Assembly (NCBI RefSeq): GCF_000317025.1
Contig: NC_019689.1
Span: 2,705,501 to 2,769,500, forward strand
DNA: 64,000 nt
Direction of reading: 5' to 3'
Source: Pleurocapsa sp. PCC 7327
GTDB taxonomy: Bacteria > Cyanobacteriota > Cyanobacteriia > Cyanobacteriales > Microcystaceae
Both the position numbers and the translations under genes were made by a program. The notes beneath the pieces were generated by a model, which was not told where the DNA came from, ran no database searches, and saw only the letters and a program-made list of their open reading frames with translations. This document shows positions 16,823-27,109 of the stretch, piece by piece (position 1 is the first letter of the stretch; each line of letters begins with the position of its first letter).

Positions 16823-16888
16823 CAATCGATCGTCGGTAGTTAGTCGTTAGTAGCTTCCCTTACCTCCCCTTCTCCCCCTCTCTACATT

Positions 16889-17527
16889 ATGCCTCCTCGT
16901 CTACAACCTCGCCGCGTTGCCCGCGAAATCGCCCTCTTAAGTCTAAGTCAATTGAAAGGATCTTCAGATAAGCTCGATCGCCTAGAATTAGACGATCTCG
17001 TTTTAACCGCTATTAGGACGCTGATCGGCGAGATTCACGAAACGCTAGAAACGTCTGCGGCTGAAGTCACGCGCGGGAACGAACAATTATTAAAGAGCGA
17101 AACCCGCGCTACTAGCCTTGAAAGCGCTAAAGCAATGGTCAAAGAAGCGATCGCGCTAACTCAAAGTGCCATTAATCGACTAGCAATTGCCGTAGAGCTA
17201 CCAGAATTAGTGCAACTGTCGAGCCAGTATGAAGTTCGCGAATACGCGATCGAATTAATTGGAACAGTCAATCGCAGGAGTCGAGAGATCGACCGACAGA
17301 TTGAAGCCTCGCTTTTGGATTGGCAATTAAATCGCCTGCCGAGGATCGATCGCGATATTTTGCGGATAGCGGTAGCAGAGATGTTATTTCTCGATATTCC
17401 CCAAAAAGTTGCCATCAACGAAGCAGTGGAATTAGCCAAGCGCTATTCTGACGAAGATGGCTATCGCTTTATCAACGGCGTGCTAAGGCGAGTGAGCGAT
17501 CGCCTAAAAGCCGAAGCTAAAAGCTAA
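16889..17527 (+). CDS. nusB: transcription antitermination factor NusB
   Basis: 212 residues, longer than the roughly 140 of E. coli because of an inserted helical region at about 45-105, usual for cyanobacteria. N-terminal [15 protein letters not shown] and C-terminal [34 protein letters not shown] and [10 protein letters not shown] are the NusB signatures. With NusE (S10) it binds boxA RNA and supports antitermination of rRNA operons. It lies between DUF502 and ftsY. Confidence 0.94.
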   Translation: MPPRLQPRRVAREIALLSLSQLKGSSDKLDRLELDDLVLTAIRTLIGEIHETLETSAAEVTRGNEQLLKSETRATSLESAKAMVKEAIALTQSAINRLAIAVELPELVQLSSQYEVREYAIELIGTVNRRSREIDRQIEASLLDWQLNRLPRIDRDILRIAVAEMLFLDIPQKVAINEAVELAKRYSDEDGYRFINGVLRRVSDRLKAEAKS

Positions 17528-17607
17528 AGTCCGGCGATCGATTTGGCAATCCTAATCGTTAAGATCGATTACAGAGAGTTTAGTGTAGTGAATTAACGAT
17601 CGCTGTT

Positions 17608-19110
17608 ATGTTTAATTGGTTTCGCCGCCAGACGGGAACTCCCTCCCAACCAGAAGAACAAAAGCAAACGCCAGAACAAGCGCCGCCAGAGGCTCAACCC
17701 ACCGATACCGAATCGACGAAAGAAGAACCAAGTTTGACTCAAGATGAGTATCTCAACTGGGCAAAAACCGCTTTTGCCAATATCCAAAAACGAAAAGCCC
17801 AACAAGCCCAGGCACCGTCCGAATCGACAGAAACCGTTGTCGAGGGCGAAACCGTAACAGTGGAATCGGCAGCAAAAACAACCGCTCCCATCGCCACGAG
17901 TTCAACGCCAACGGTTGAAATACCAGAAATAGAAGCCGCAGCGCCAGAACCGGAAACTTCCGCCCCAAGTCCCGCGCCCGCTTGGATGCGTAAATCAGAT
18001 CGGCTAGAAATCCTCAAAGAAACGGCAATTGAAACGCCAGCACCAAAAGCTAAGCAGGAGCCAGTCGCTCCCTTTGTAGCTCCGACAGAAACCGCCGATT
18101 TGCCCTTTGATGAAGAGTTTGTTTGGTCGGCTAGAGTTCTAGCTGCTCAAGGACGCAAACCAGAAGATATTTCCTCTGAAGAAATTAGCTGGCTCAAACG
18201 GCTGCGCCAAGGACTGGGGAAAACCCGTCGCAGCTTAGTCAACCAACTCAAAGCAATTGTCGGTCAAGGTCCGCTCAACCGAGATGCAGTAATGGAAATC
18301 GAGGCGCTGCTTCTCCAAGCAGATGTCGGGCTAGAAGCAACAGATTATATTATCAGCACCCTACAGAATAGATTGCGAGAAGAAGCCTTACCGCCAGAAG
18401 ACGCAATCGAATACCTCAAAACAATTCTTCGCGACATCCTAGACCGTCCTTTAAAAAATCTTGGCGATCCCGCCTTCGCCCCCGAAAAAGACACCCTCAA
18501 TATCTGGTTGCTAACCGGAGTTAACGGGGTCGGAAAAACGACCACAATCGGCAAACTAGCGCATCTAGCTCAAAAATCCGGCTATAGCTGCTTGATTGTA
18601 GCGGCAGATACGTTTCGCGCTGCGGCAGTAGAGCAAGTAAAAGTCTGGGGAGAGCGCAGCGGAACTTCCGTCATCGCTAATCCAGGCAAAAATACCGACC
18701 CAGCGGCAGTCGTTTATGACGGAATTGCAGCAGCTCAATCCCGCAACATAGATTTATTGTTAGTAGACACGGCAGGGCGGTTGCAGAATAAGAAAAATTT
18801 GATGGAAGAACTGGCGAAGATTCGCCGCATTATCGACAAAAAAGCCGCCGATGCCAAGGTGGAATCGCTGCTAGTTTTGGATGCCACTTTGGGTCAAAAT
18901 GGGCTGCGTCAGGCACAAGTATTTGCCGAAGTCGCTAAACTCAGCGGCGTGGTGCTAACCAAATTGGATGGAACGGCTAAAGGCGGTGTCGCGCTTGCCG
19001 TTGCCCAACAGCTTAATTTACCCATTCGCTTTATCGGTGCGGGAGAGGGAATAGAGGATTTGCGTCCTTTTTCGAGCTACGAGTTCGTGGAAGCGCTATT
19101 GAATGGATAA
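17608..19110 (+). CDS. ftsY: signal recognition particle receptor FtsY
   Basis: 500 residues. The N-terminal 170 residues are acidic and Pro/Glu/Thr-rich, the usual membrane-associating A domain. The NG GTPase follows with the P-loop GVNGVGKT (304-311), DTFRAAAVEQ, DTAGR (387-391) and TKLDGTAKGG (451-460). Receives SRP-bound ribosomes at the plasma or thylakoid membrane for cotranslational insertion. The sequence is intact to RPFSSYEFVEALLNG. Third gene of the DUF502-nusB-ftsY run. Confidence 0.96.
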   Translation: MFNWFRRQTGTPSQPEEQKQTPEQAPPEAQPTDTESTKEEPSLTQDEYLNWAKTAFANIQKRKAQQAQAPSESTETVVEGETVTVESAAKTTAPIATSSTPTVEIPEIEAAAPEPETSAPSPAPAWMRKSDRLEILKETAIETPAPKAKQEPVAPFVAPTETADLPFDEEFVWSARVLAAQGRKPEDISSEEISWLKRLRQGLGKTRRSLVNQLKAIVGQGPLNRDAVMEIEALLLQADVGLEATDYIISTLQNRLREEALPPEDAIEYLKTILRDILDRPLKNLGDPAFAPEKDTLNIWLLTGVNGVGKTTTIGKLAHLAQKSGYSCLIVAADTFRAAAVEQVKVWGERSGTSVIANPGKNTDPAAVVYDGIAAAQSRNIDLLLVDTAGRLQNKKNLMEELAKIRRIIDKKAADAKVESLLVLDATLGQNGLRQAQVFAEVAKLSGVVLTKLDGTAKGGVALAVAQQLNLPIRFIGAGEGIEDLRPFSSYEFVEALLNG

Positions 19111-19225
19111 AAAGCAATCAACAGAAGAGATACCAATCCAAACGTCAGCGATCGCCGTTACAGTCATTTCTAAAAAGCTCTGTTAAGCTCGAAATAAATT
19201 CGTTTAGCCTTATCAAAGTCAAAAA

Positions 19226-19915
19226 ATGATTGTTGTCGCACAAGCGCAACCTAACGAACGCGCTAAATTTATCCAGCAAACGTATACGCATCTCGCCGGA
19301 GCAGTCGGTGCCTTTATTGCATTAGAATTTCTCTTTTTCCAAACGGGAATTGCCGCCGCCTTTACCAGTTTTGTTCTCGCCAGTCGATTTGCCTGGTTAG
19401 GGATTTTGGGAGGCTTTGCGCTCCTCGGTTGGTTGGCGCGATCGCTGAGTGCCCAAGCAGATTCCGTGCAGACTCAGGATATTGGACTGGGAATTTATGT
19501 CCTTGGCGAAGCGCTGCTTTTTGCGCCGCTACTCTATATTGCCGCCACTTTCTCGGATGCTAGCGTCATCCCCACGGCAGGAATTCTGACTCTGTTGCTG
19601 TTTGCGGGGTTGACAACCGTGGCTTTTACGACTCGTACAGATTTTACTTTTCTGGGCGGGATCTTGACAATTGGTGGCTTTATTGCCTTGGGTTTAATCG
19701 TTTGCAGTATTATTTTTGGGTTTACCCTGGGTCTTGTCTTCTCAGTCGTCATGGTCGTCTTTGCATCGGCGGCAATTCTCTATGACACCTCAAAAATTAT
19801 GCATCATTACGCGCCCCATCAATACGTGGCTGCTTCGCTGGAATTGTTTGCCTCGGTGGCGCTGCTATTCTGGTACGTGCTGCGGATCGTAATGGCACTT
19901 TCTTCCCGTCGTTAA
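19226..19915 (+). CDS. Bax inhibitor-1/YccA family membrane protein
   Basis: 229 residues with seven hydrophobic segments. The BI-1 family pattern is visible: N-terminal QPNERAKFIQQTYTHLAGAV, a conserved TTVAFTTRTDFTFLGGIL loop, and AILYDTSKIMHHY near the C-terminus with the Asp implicated in Ca2+/pH-gated leak in bacterial YetJ. An inner-membrane channel-like protein; the physiological role in cyanobacteria is not known. Starts are ATG 19226, about 115 bp after ftsY. A hairpin follows the stop. Confidence 0.9.
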   Translation: MIVVAQAQPNERAKFIQQTYTHLAGAVGAFIALEFLFFQTGIAAAFTSFVLASRFAWLGILGGFALLGWLARSLSAQADSVQTQDIGLGIYVLGEALLFAPLLYIAATFSDASVIPTAGILTLLLFAGLTTVAFTTRTDFTFLGGILTIGGFIALGLIVCSIIFGFTLGLVFSVVMVVFASAAILYDTSKIMHHYAPHQYVAASLELFASVALLFWYVLRIVMALSSRR

Positions 19916-19944
19916 GTGAATGTGGGAAAAGTTTAATCCTATTG

Positions 19945-19972
19945 GGGACGCGATCGCTTTTATTGGCGTCCC
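19945..19972 (+). terminator. hairpin after the BI-1 gene, no U tract
   Basis: Seven-base stem GGGACGC / GCGTCCC, 30 bp after the stop. It lacks a downstream T run, so a terminator role is uncertain. Its loop shares CTTTTATTG with the hairpin after the porin gene. Confidence 0.4.
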
Positions 19973-20116
19973 TAAAAAAAATTAAAATTTCTATTTTTTG
20001 CGGACAGCCTGGGGTGAACTGATGTAGTAATAATTAGCCAACCCAATGTTACAAAGTCGTTTTTCCGGGGAACTCTGTAACTATAGTTGTAGACAATTGT
20101 TAGTCAACTCACCGAC

Positions 20117-21343
20117 ATGATGACAAAACGATTATCTAGCTGGCTTGGCTTCTTCTGCTGTCTGCTTGCGACCAGTCCCGTCCGGGCAGAACCGTCAGGA
20201 GAACACCTCCAGCCGCAAATAGGAGAAATTGTTAGCGAACTTACCGAATCATCGCAATTTCCATCGTGGGATGACTTAAGAACGACGATCGATTTACTTG
20301 TAGGTGCTGAGCGCGATCGAGATGTTGGACTCCCCCCGCTCCTCATTTGGAAACTGACACCCTATGCCCCAGAAACCGAGTCGTTTTTCGAGTGGCCCAC
20401 CTTGTCTGCTAGCAAAAACGAGACGTTCCGGGCAGACACCAATCCTCACAATGCTGTCCCCATTAAATTAAGCTTTCCCGCTACCAACGAACCCAAAATC
20501 GAGGAAAACGTTTTTCTCGCTTCGCCAAGCGAATTGCGAAGAAGTAGGAATTATCGCTGGAATGCTTTTGAAGAATTCACCATGGGAGTCAACGTCGTTG
20601 ACGACAAACCAGTTCCAGCTCAATTAGAAAAAATTTCCCGTCAGGAATCCGATCTTTTTTTACCCCAGATGTCATCGGCGACAAGCGCCAATGAAGTCAA
20701 TGACTGGAGAGTTAATCTAAACTTTCAGCCATTCTCCCAATTGGGAATTAATTTTGACGGGAACTATCTTTCTTCCCAATTTGGGGTTAATTGGCAGCCC
20801 GTTCCTGGCTTAACTTTTACAGGCAGCCGTCACAATCAGAGCGAGACTCTCGCTGGTGGAATCCAATTCTCCCAAAAAAGCGATGATTTTGCTTTCTCTG
20901 CCAGAGCGAATCTCGATAGTGAGGATAGATGGCGTTGGGGCGTTAACTCTAATTTGGGCGATCTCCAGCTCAGCTATCAAACCAATGGAGATCCCCATGC
21001 ACTGGGAATGAATTCACAAGTAGGCTATAGTTTGTTTAAGAACGACAATTCCGGTTCGGCACATTTGCTGAAAGTCGGTTACGAAACTCGCGATTCCGAG
21101 GAGCGAGACGATCGCCTCACTACGGTTGGCTGGCGCTATCAGTCGGGGAACGGCTCGAAAGACGATCCGTCTCGCTGGGAATTTGATGTGAGTTATGGCA
21201 TGGGTTCTCAGGGAACGGGTTGGGTGACTTCCGTCTCAACCACACTAGGTCGGGGGTTAGTGCTGCGGGCGCGCTATCAAGGCGTGTCGCTCACCTCTGA
21301 TGACGAAACCTTTAAGCTGGAACTGCTGCCCAATTCCAGATAG
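20117..21343 (+). CDS. exported beta-strand-rich (outer-membrane-like) hypothetical protein
   Basis: 408 residues. A signal peptide is clear: MMTKRLSSW, hydrophobic core FFCCLLA, cleavage likely after ATSPVRA (residue 24). The C-terminal half, from about 200, alternates polar and aromatic/hydrophobic residues in short strands (NLNFQPFSQLGINFDGNYL, FGVNWQPVPGLTFTGS, LQLSYQTNG), as in outer-membrane beta barrels. It does not end in the classic Phe. The N-terminal part may be a periplasmic linker. I do not recognise a named family. It lies 147 bp before the M16 peptidase pair on the same strand; a functional link is only a guess. Confidence 0.7.
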   Translation: MMTKRLSSWLGFFCCLLATSPVRAEPSGEHLQPQIGEIVSELTESSQFPSWDDLRTTIDLLVGAERDRDVGLPPLLIWKLTPYAPETESFFEWPTLSASKNETFRADTNPHNAVPIKLSFPATNEPKIEENVFLASPSELRRSRNYRWNAFEEFTMGVNVVDDKPVPAQLEKISRQESDLFLPQMSSATSANEVNDWRVNLNFQPFSQLGINFDGNYLSSQFGVNWQPVPGLTFTGSRHNQSETLAGGIQFSQKSDDFAFSARANLDSEDRWRWGVNSNLGDLQLSYQTNGDPHALGMNSQVGYSLFKNDNSGSAHLLKVGYETRDSEERDDRLTTVGWRYQSGNGSKDDPSRWEFDVSYGMGSQGTGWVTSVSTTLGRGLVLRARYQGVSLTSDDETFKLELLPNSR

Positions 21344-21490
21344 CGATCGCACTCAAACAACTTGATTTTTCACAAGCGACCAATGACAAACGACCGATGA
21401 CAAAACTTAGAAATGTCAAGATTTTCGCATATAAATTTTTTAACGGTTCGACATAAAGCGCTAATATAATTAGATAAATCCGATTATTTT

Positions 21491-22780
21491 TTGCGATTGG
21501 TAAGATTGCAACACCTATTAGAGCGCCTCGAAACCGATCGATTTCCCGCCAAAGTCACTCAGTTAAGTCATGGGTTAACGGTAATCCATCAATATCTGCC
21601 AGCGACTTCCGTAGTGGTGGCAGACATATGGGTGCGTGCCGGAGCCAGTGCCGAACCCCATGAATGGTCCGGAATGGCACATTTTCTCGAACACATGATC
21701 TTTAAAGGCACCAAATACCTGCCGCCGGGAATGTTCGATCGCCTTGTCGAACATAGTGGCGGTATGACCAACGCAGCTACCAGCCACGATTATGCCCATT
21801 TTTTCCTGACGGCGGCAGCCCCATACCTAGCCGATACTTTGCCTTACTTAGCAGAGATCCTCTTGCATGCCGAAATTCCAGACGAAGAATTTTATCTAGA
21901 GAGAGACGTTGTTTTAGAAGAAATTCGTGCTTCCTATGACGATCCCGATTGGTTGGGATTTCAGACATTGTGCGGGAGTATGTATCAGTGCCATCCCTAT
22001 GGAAGACCGATCTTAGGCGACGAAGCGCGGCTGATGAAACACACCCCCAATCAAATGCGGTGCTTTCATCGCACTTACTACCAACCGGAGAATATGACGG
22101 TATCGATTGTCGGAGGAATTGAAGAAGATCTCGCTCTATCTCTGATCGAGGACTCCTTCGCCAAGTTTAGCGCGCCCTCCGAATGCCCGCCCAGCATCGT
22201 AGAAGCGGAACCGCCGTTGATAAGTATTCGCCGCACTCAGATGTATCTACCCAGGCTAGAACAAGCCCGCCTAGTTATGGGTTGGATGGGACCGGGCGTA
22301 GAACAGATCCAAGATGCCTTTGGATTGGATTTACTATCCGTCATCTTGGCTGGCAGCCGTTCTTCGCGTTTGGTACGAGAATTGCAACAAGAAAAGCAAT
22401 TAGTCTTTCATATTGAAAGTACTTTTTCTCTCCAGCGAGATTCGAGTTTATTTACGATCGCAGCATGGCTGAAAGAAGAACATTTAGAAAGCGTCGAGCA
22501 AATTATCCGCGATCGCTTGGCGCAGTTGCAAGCGACTCCCATATCAGAAGCAGAATTAGAACGCGCTAAACGCTTGCTGATCGATGACTATACTTTTTCG
22601 ACAGAAACTCCGGGTCAGTTAGCAGGTTTATATGGCTATTACCAGACTATTGCAACTGCCCAAATGTCAGCGCTCTATCCAATGGCGATCGGTCAATTTC
22701 AACCTTTAGAACTTCAGTATCTTGCCCATCGATATCTCTCGCCAGAACGCTATGCTATCACCATAATGCAACCTTGTTAG
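21491..22780 (+). CDS. M16 family zinc metallopeptidase, catalytic
   Basis: 429 residues with the first codon taken as TTG 21491; TTG 21506 behind GGTAAG is an alternative, since no in-frame ATG fits. Inverted zinc motif HFLEH is at 64-68 and the third ligand is probably Glu144 in ERDVVLEE, spaced as in the family (H-x-x-E-H about 75 residues before). The substrate-binding Arg/Tyr region is weak in the C-terminal half (SRSSRLVRELQQEKQLVF). M16 enzymes cut small unfolded peptides, including transit peptides in plastids, and work as a pair. The next gene is the non-catalytic partner 74 bp downstream. Confidence 0.9.
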   Translation: MRLVRLQHLLERLETDRFPAKVTQLSHGLTVIHQYLPATSVVVADIWVRAGASAEPHEWSGMAHFLEHMIFKGTKYLPPGMFDRLVEHSGGMTNAATSHDYAHFFLTAAAPYLADTLPYLAEILLHAEIPDEEFYLERDVVLEEIRASYDDPDWLGFQTLCGSMYQCHPYGRPILGDEARLMKHTPNQMRCFHRTYYQPENMTVSIVGGIEEDLALSLIEDSFAKFSAPSECPPSIVEAEPPLISIRRTQMYLPRLEQARLVMGWMGPGVEQIQDAFGLDLLSVILAGSRSSRLVRELQQEKQLVFHIESTFSLQRDSSLFTIAAWLKEEHLESVEQIIRDRLAQLQATPISEAELERAKRLLIDDYTFSTETPGQLAGLYGYYQTIATAQMSALYPMAIGQFQPLELQYLAHRYLSPERYAITIMQPC

Positions 22781-22854
22781 TTAGTGTTAGTAGTAGTGGG
22801 GAAAAATTCAACTAAACTACAAACTCCTAACTTCTAACAGACAAGAAACAACAA

Positions 22855-24129
22855 ATGCAAATGGTAAGATCCACGGGCAACAATCAAACAGTTCGGAAGG
22901 TCGTTCTCGATAATGGTATTACTTTAATCTCCATCGAAAATCAAGCCGCCGATTTGATCGCCGGTCGAATTTTTTTAAAAGGTGCGGGATCGAGATGGGA
23001 GTCGCGGTCGGTAGCCGGACTATTTCATCTGTTGGCAACAGTTATAACCAAAGGCACGGAAAAATTATCGGCTGTCGAGATTGCCGAACGAGTAGAATCG
23101 ATTGGGGCAAGTCTCAGTGCCGATGCAGCAGCCGATTACTTCGTGCTGAGTCTCAAGACAGTTTCTCGCGATTTTCCTCAGATGCTGAAGCTAGCTGGGG
23201 ACATTTTGCGATCGCCCACTTTTCCCGAATTAGAGGTCGAGCGAGAAAAACAGATTACTTGCCAAAATATCCGTTCTCAGTTGGAGCAACCCTTTAATGT
23301 TGCTTTCAATCAATTGAGAGAAGCCATGTACCCCAATCATCCCTATGGACTCTCCATCTTAGGCACAGAAGAAACCGTTTCCCGGTTAACCCGACGCGAT
23401 TTAGAACGATGTCACCAAACCTATTTTCGTCCCGATAATTTAATTGTCAGTTTGTCGGGTCGCCTGACGCTAGAAGAAGGAATCGAACTAATCGAGCAAG
23501 TCTTTGGGGATTGGGAAATTCCCAGTACGTCGATAGAGGAGTATCCGATTCCCGAACTGGTGCCTCAACCCCGTTTGGCAATTACGCCGCAAGAAACCCA
23601 ACAAGCGATCGTTATGTTGGGGTATTTGGGAGCGGCAGTTAAAAATCCCGATTACCCGGTGCTGAAGTTACTGAGTACCTATTTAGGCAATGGTCTTTCC
23701 AGTCGCCTCTTTGTAGAATTAAGGGAAAAGCGCGGCTTAGCCTACGACGTGTCGGCATTTTATCCAACTCGTTTAGAGCGATCGCAGTTTGTCCTCTATA
23801 TGGGAACTTCGCCCAATAATACCGCGATCGCCGTAGAGGGACTGCGGACAGAAGCCGAACGCCTCTGCCATACAGAATTAACATCAGAAGAACTGCAAGC
23901 CGCTAAAAATAAACTCTTAGGTCAGTATGCCCTGGGAAAACAGACCAATGCAGAAATGGCGCAGTTATTTGGCTGGTACGAGACTCTGGGACTCGGACTC
24001 GAATTTGATACCCAGTTTCAAGAAGCCGTGGCACGAGTGACTGCTGAGATGGCACAAAAAGTAGCTGGGAATTATTTTCTAGAACCTTACGTCTCTCTGG
24101 TAGGACCTGCCGCGTCAGTCAACTTTTAA
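22855..24129 (+). CDS. M16 family peptidase-like protein, non-catalytic partner
   Basis: 424 residues. The position of the zinc motif reads HLLAT (58-62): the first His is kept, but Glu and the second His are Ala61 and Thr62, so it cannot bind zinc in the usual way. The C-terminal half keeps the Arg/Tyr substrate-binding signature SRLFVELREKRGLAYDVSAFY. The split of zinc site in one chain and R/Y in the other is the known heterodimer design of bacterial M16B pairs such as the Sphingomonas Sph2681/2682. Together with the preceding gene it forms one functional peptidase. Stop codons of this and the next gene converge 2 bp apart. Confidence 0.88.
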   Translation: MQMVRSTGNNQTVRKVVLDNGITLISIENQAADLIAGRIFLKGAGSRWESRSVAGLFHLLATVITKGTEKLSAVEIAERVESIGASLSADAAADYFVLSLKTVSRDFPQMLKLAGDILRSPTFPELEVEREKQITCQNIRSQLEQPFNVAFNQLREAMYPNHPYGLSILGTEETVSRLTRRDLERCHQTYFRPDNLIVSLSGRLTLEEGIELIEQVFGDWEIPSTSIEEYPIPELVPQPRLAITPQETQQAIVMLGYLGAAVKNPDYPVLKLLSTYLGNGLSSRLFVELREKRGLAYDVSAFYPTRLERSQFVLYMGTSPNNTAIAVEGLRTEAERLCHTELTSEELQAAKNKLLGQYALGKQTNAEMAQLFGWYETLGLGLEFDTQFQEAVARVTAEMAQKVAGNYFLEPYVSLVGPAASVNF

Positions 24130-24130
24130 C

Positions 24131-25152
24131 TTAAGTTCCGTACAAATAATACTGATTGCGCCCTCGCTCTTTTGCAGTATAGAGCGCCTTATCTGCCGCA
24201 GCAATTAAAGATTCGGGACTGAGTTGACGGTTGGGAATCTGGCTACTTATTCCCAAGCTCAAAGTCACATAGGAACTGACCGTCGAGCGAACGTGGGGAA
24301 TTTTAAGTCGTCTGATGCCCAAGTGGATGAGTTCGGCGATTTGGATTGCACCCTCAGCCTTTGTATTGGGCAAGATCGCAGCAATTTCTTCGCCGCCATA
24401 ACGAGCGACTAAATCGCCGGGACGTTCGAGAATTTCAGCGATCGTTTGGGCAACTTGCCTCAAACACTCATCTCCTGCCTGATGTCCGTAGTAGTCGTTA
24501 TAGCCTTTAAAATAATCGATGTCGCAGAGAATTAAAGATAGGGGCGCTTGCTCTCGCGTCAGCCGTCGCCATTCTTGGTTGAGATGTTCGTCAAAACAGC
24601 GACGATTGGCAATCTGAGTTAAGCTATCTACATTAGCAAGGCGTTCTAGTTCTCGGTTGGCAGCTTCGGTAGCTTCCTTAGCTGCTTTGAGTTCGAGGGC
24701 TTGTTGTTGCAATTGCTGGTTTTGCTGTTGCAGTTGTTGCGCGAGCGCCTGAATTCGCAAATGAGTCGTAAGGCGGGCTAAGAGTTCTTCTCTTTGTATG
24801 GGTTTGGTAACGTAATCGACTGCCCCAAACTTAAATCCTTTGACTTTATCCTCCGTATCTGATAAAGCAGTTAGAAAAATTACGGGGATATCTTTAGTAT
24901 CGCGATCGCTTTTCAATCGACAACAAGTTTCAAAGCCATCAATTCCTGGCATGAGCACGTCGAGCAAGATCAGGTGTGGGCGAGCGTACTTTGCCAGCTT
25001 TAAAGCACTTTCGCCATCTTGAGCGACCAGAACCGTAAAGCCGCTTTCTTCCAAATAATCGACCGCTACGCTTAAATTAGTGGAATTATCGTCAACAATT
25101 AAGATAGTAAAGTTTCTCGGATCGAGGTTGACGAGATTGACATCAGTTTCGC

Positions 25153-25156
<4 letters not shown>
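24131..25156 (-). CDS. response regulator with GGDEF output (diguanylate cyclase)
   Basis: 341 residues. REC domain (17-130) with the phospho-acceptor Asp66 in HLILLDVLMPG and the Lys of VTKPI. A Gln-rich coiled coil (about 135-175) joins the GGDEF domain, with active-site GGEEI at 254-258 and an inhibitory RPGD I-site at 245-248. Makes c-di-GMP when phosphorylated and dimerised. The ATG overlaps the stop of the tail of the broken kinase upstream in an ATGA, so the pair was once translationally coupled. With that kinase broken, what phosphorylates it is unclear. GGAG precedes the start. Confidence 0.93.
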
Positions 25157-26804
<1,648 letters not shown>

Positions 26805-26944
26805 CTAACTCAATCGTGCGGCACTTCAGTGAAAAGGACTGTGAGTTGAAAACAAGACAAATGAGATCTTTGTCACAGTCACAGTTAGGGATGTTCTATC
26901 GCTGCCTCACATTTGAGTCGTCTTCATGCAACTGCATAAGTGTT

Positions 26945-26966
26945 TAAGTCGATTTTAATCGACTTA
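26945..26966. promoter_or_regulatory. 22-bp interrupted palindrome in the 332-bp gap 26778-27109
   Basis: Perfect 10-bp arms TAAGTCGATT (26945-26954) and AATCGACTTA (26957-26966) around TT. It lies upstream of the broken kinase, with no T run after it on either strand, so it is more like an operator than a terminator. Nothing else is seen in the gap. Confidence 0.45.
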
Positions 26967-27109
26967 GTATATGAGACGGGGAATTAATTCCCAGGCAATT
27001 GCTGAGAATAGTACAAAATCTGAGTTGAAACAGACTTTAGCCTCTTAAACAGAGAATTTTTTCTCTGGCTACTAGAATGAAATCGCCTTGTTATACCCCT
27101 ACTATTCTT

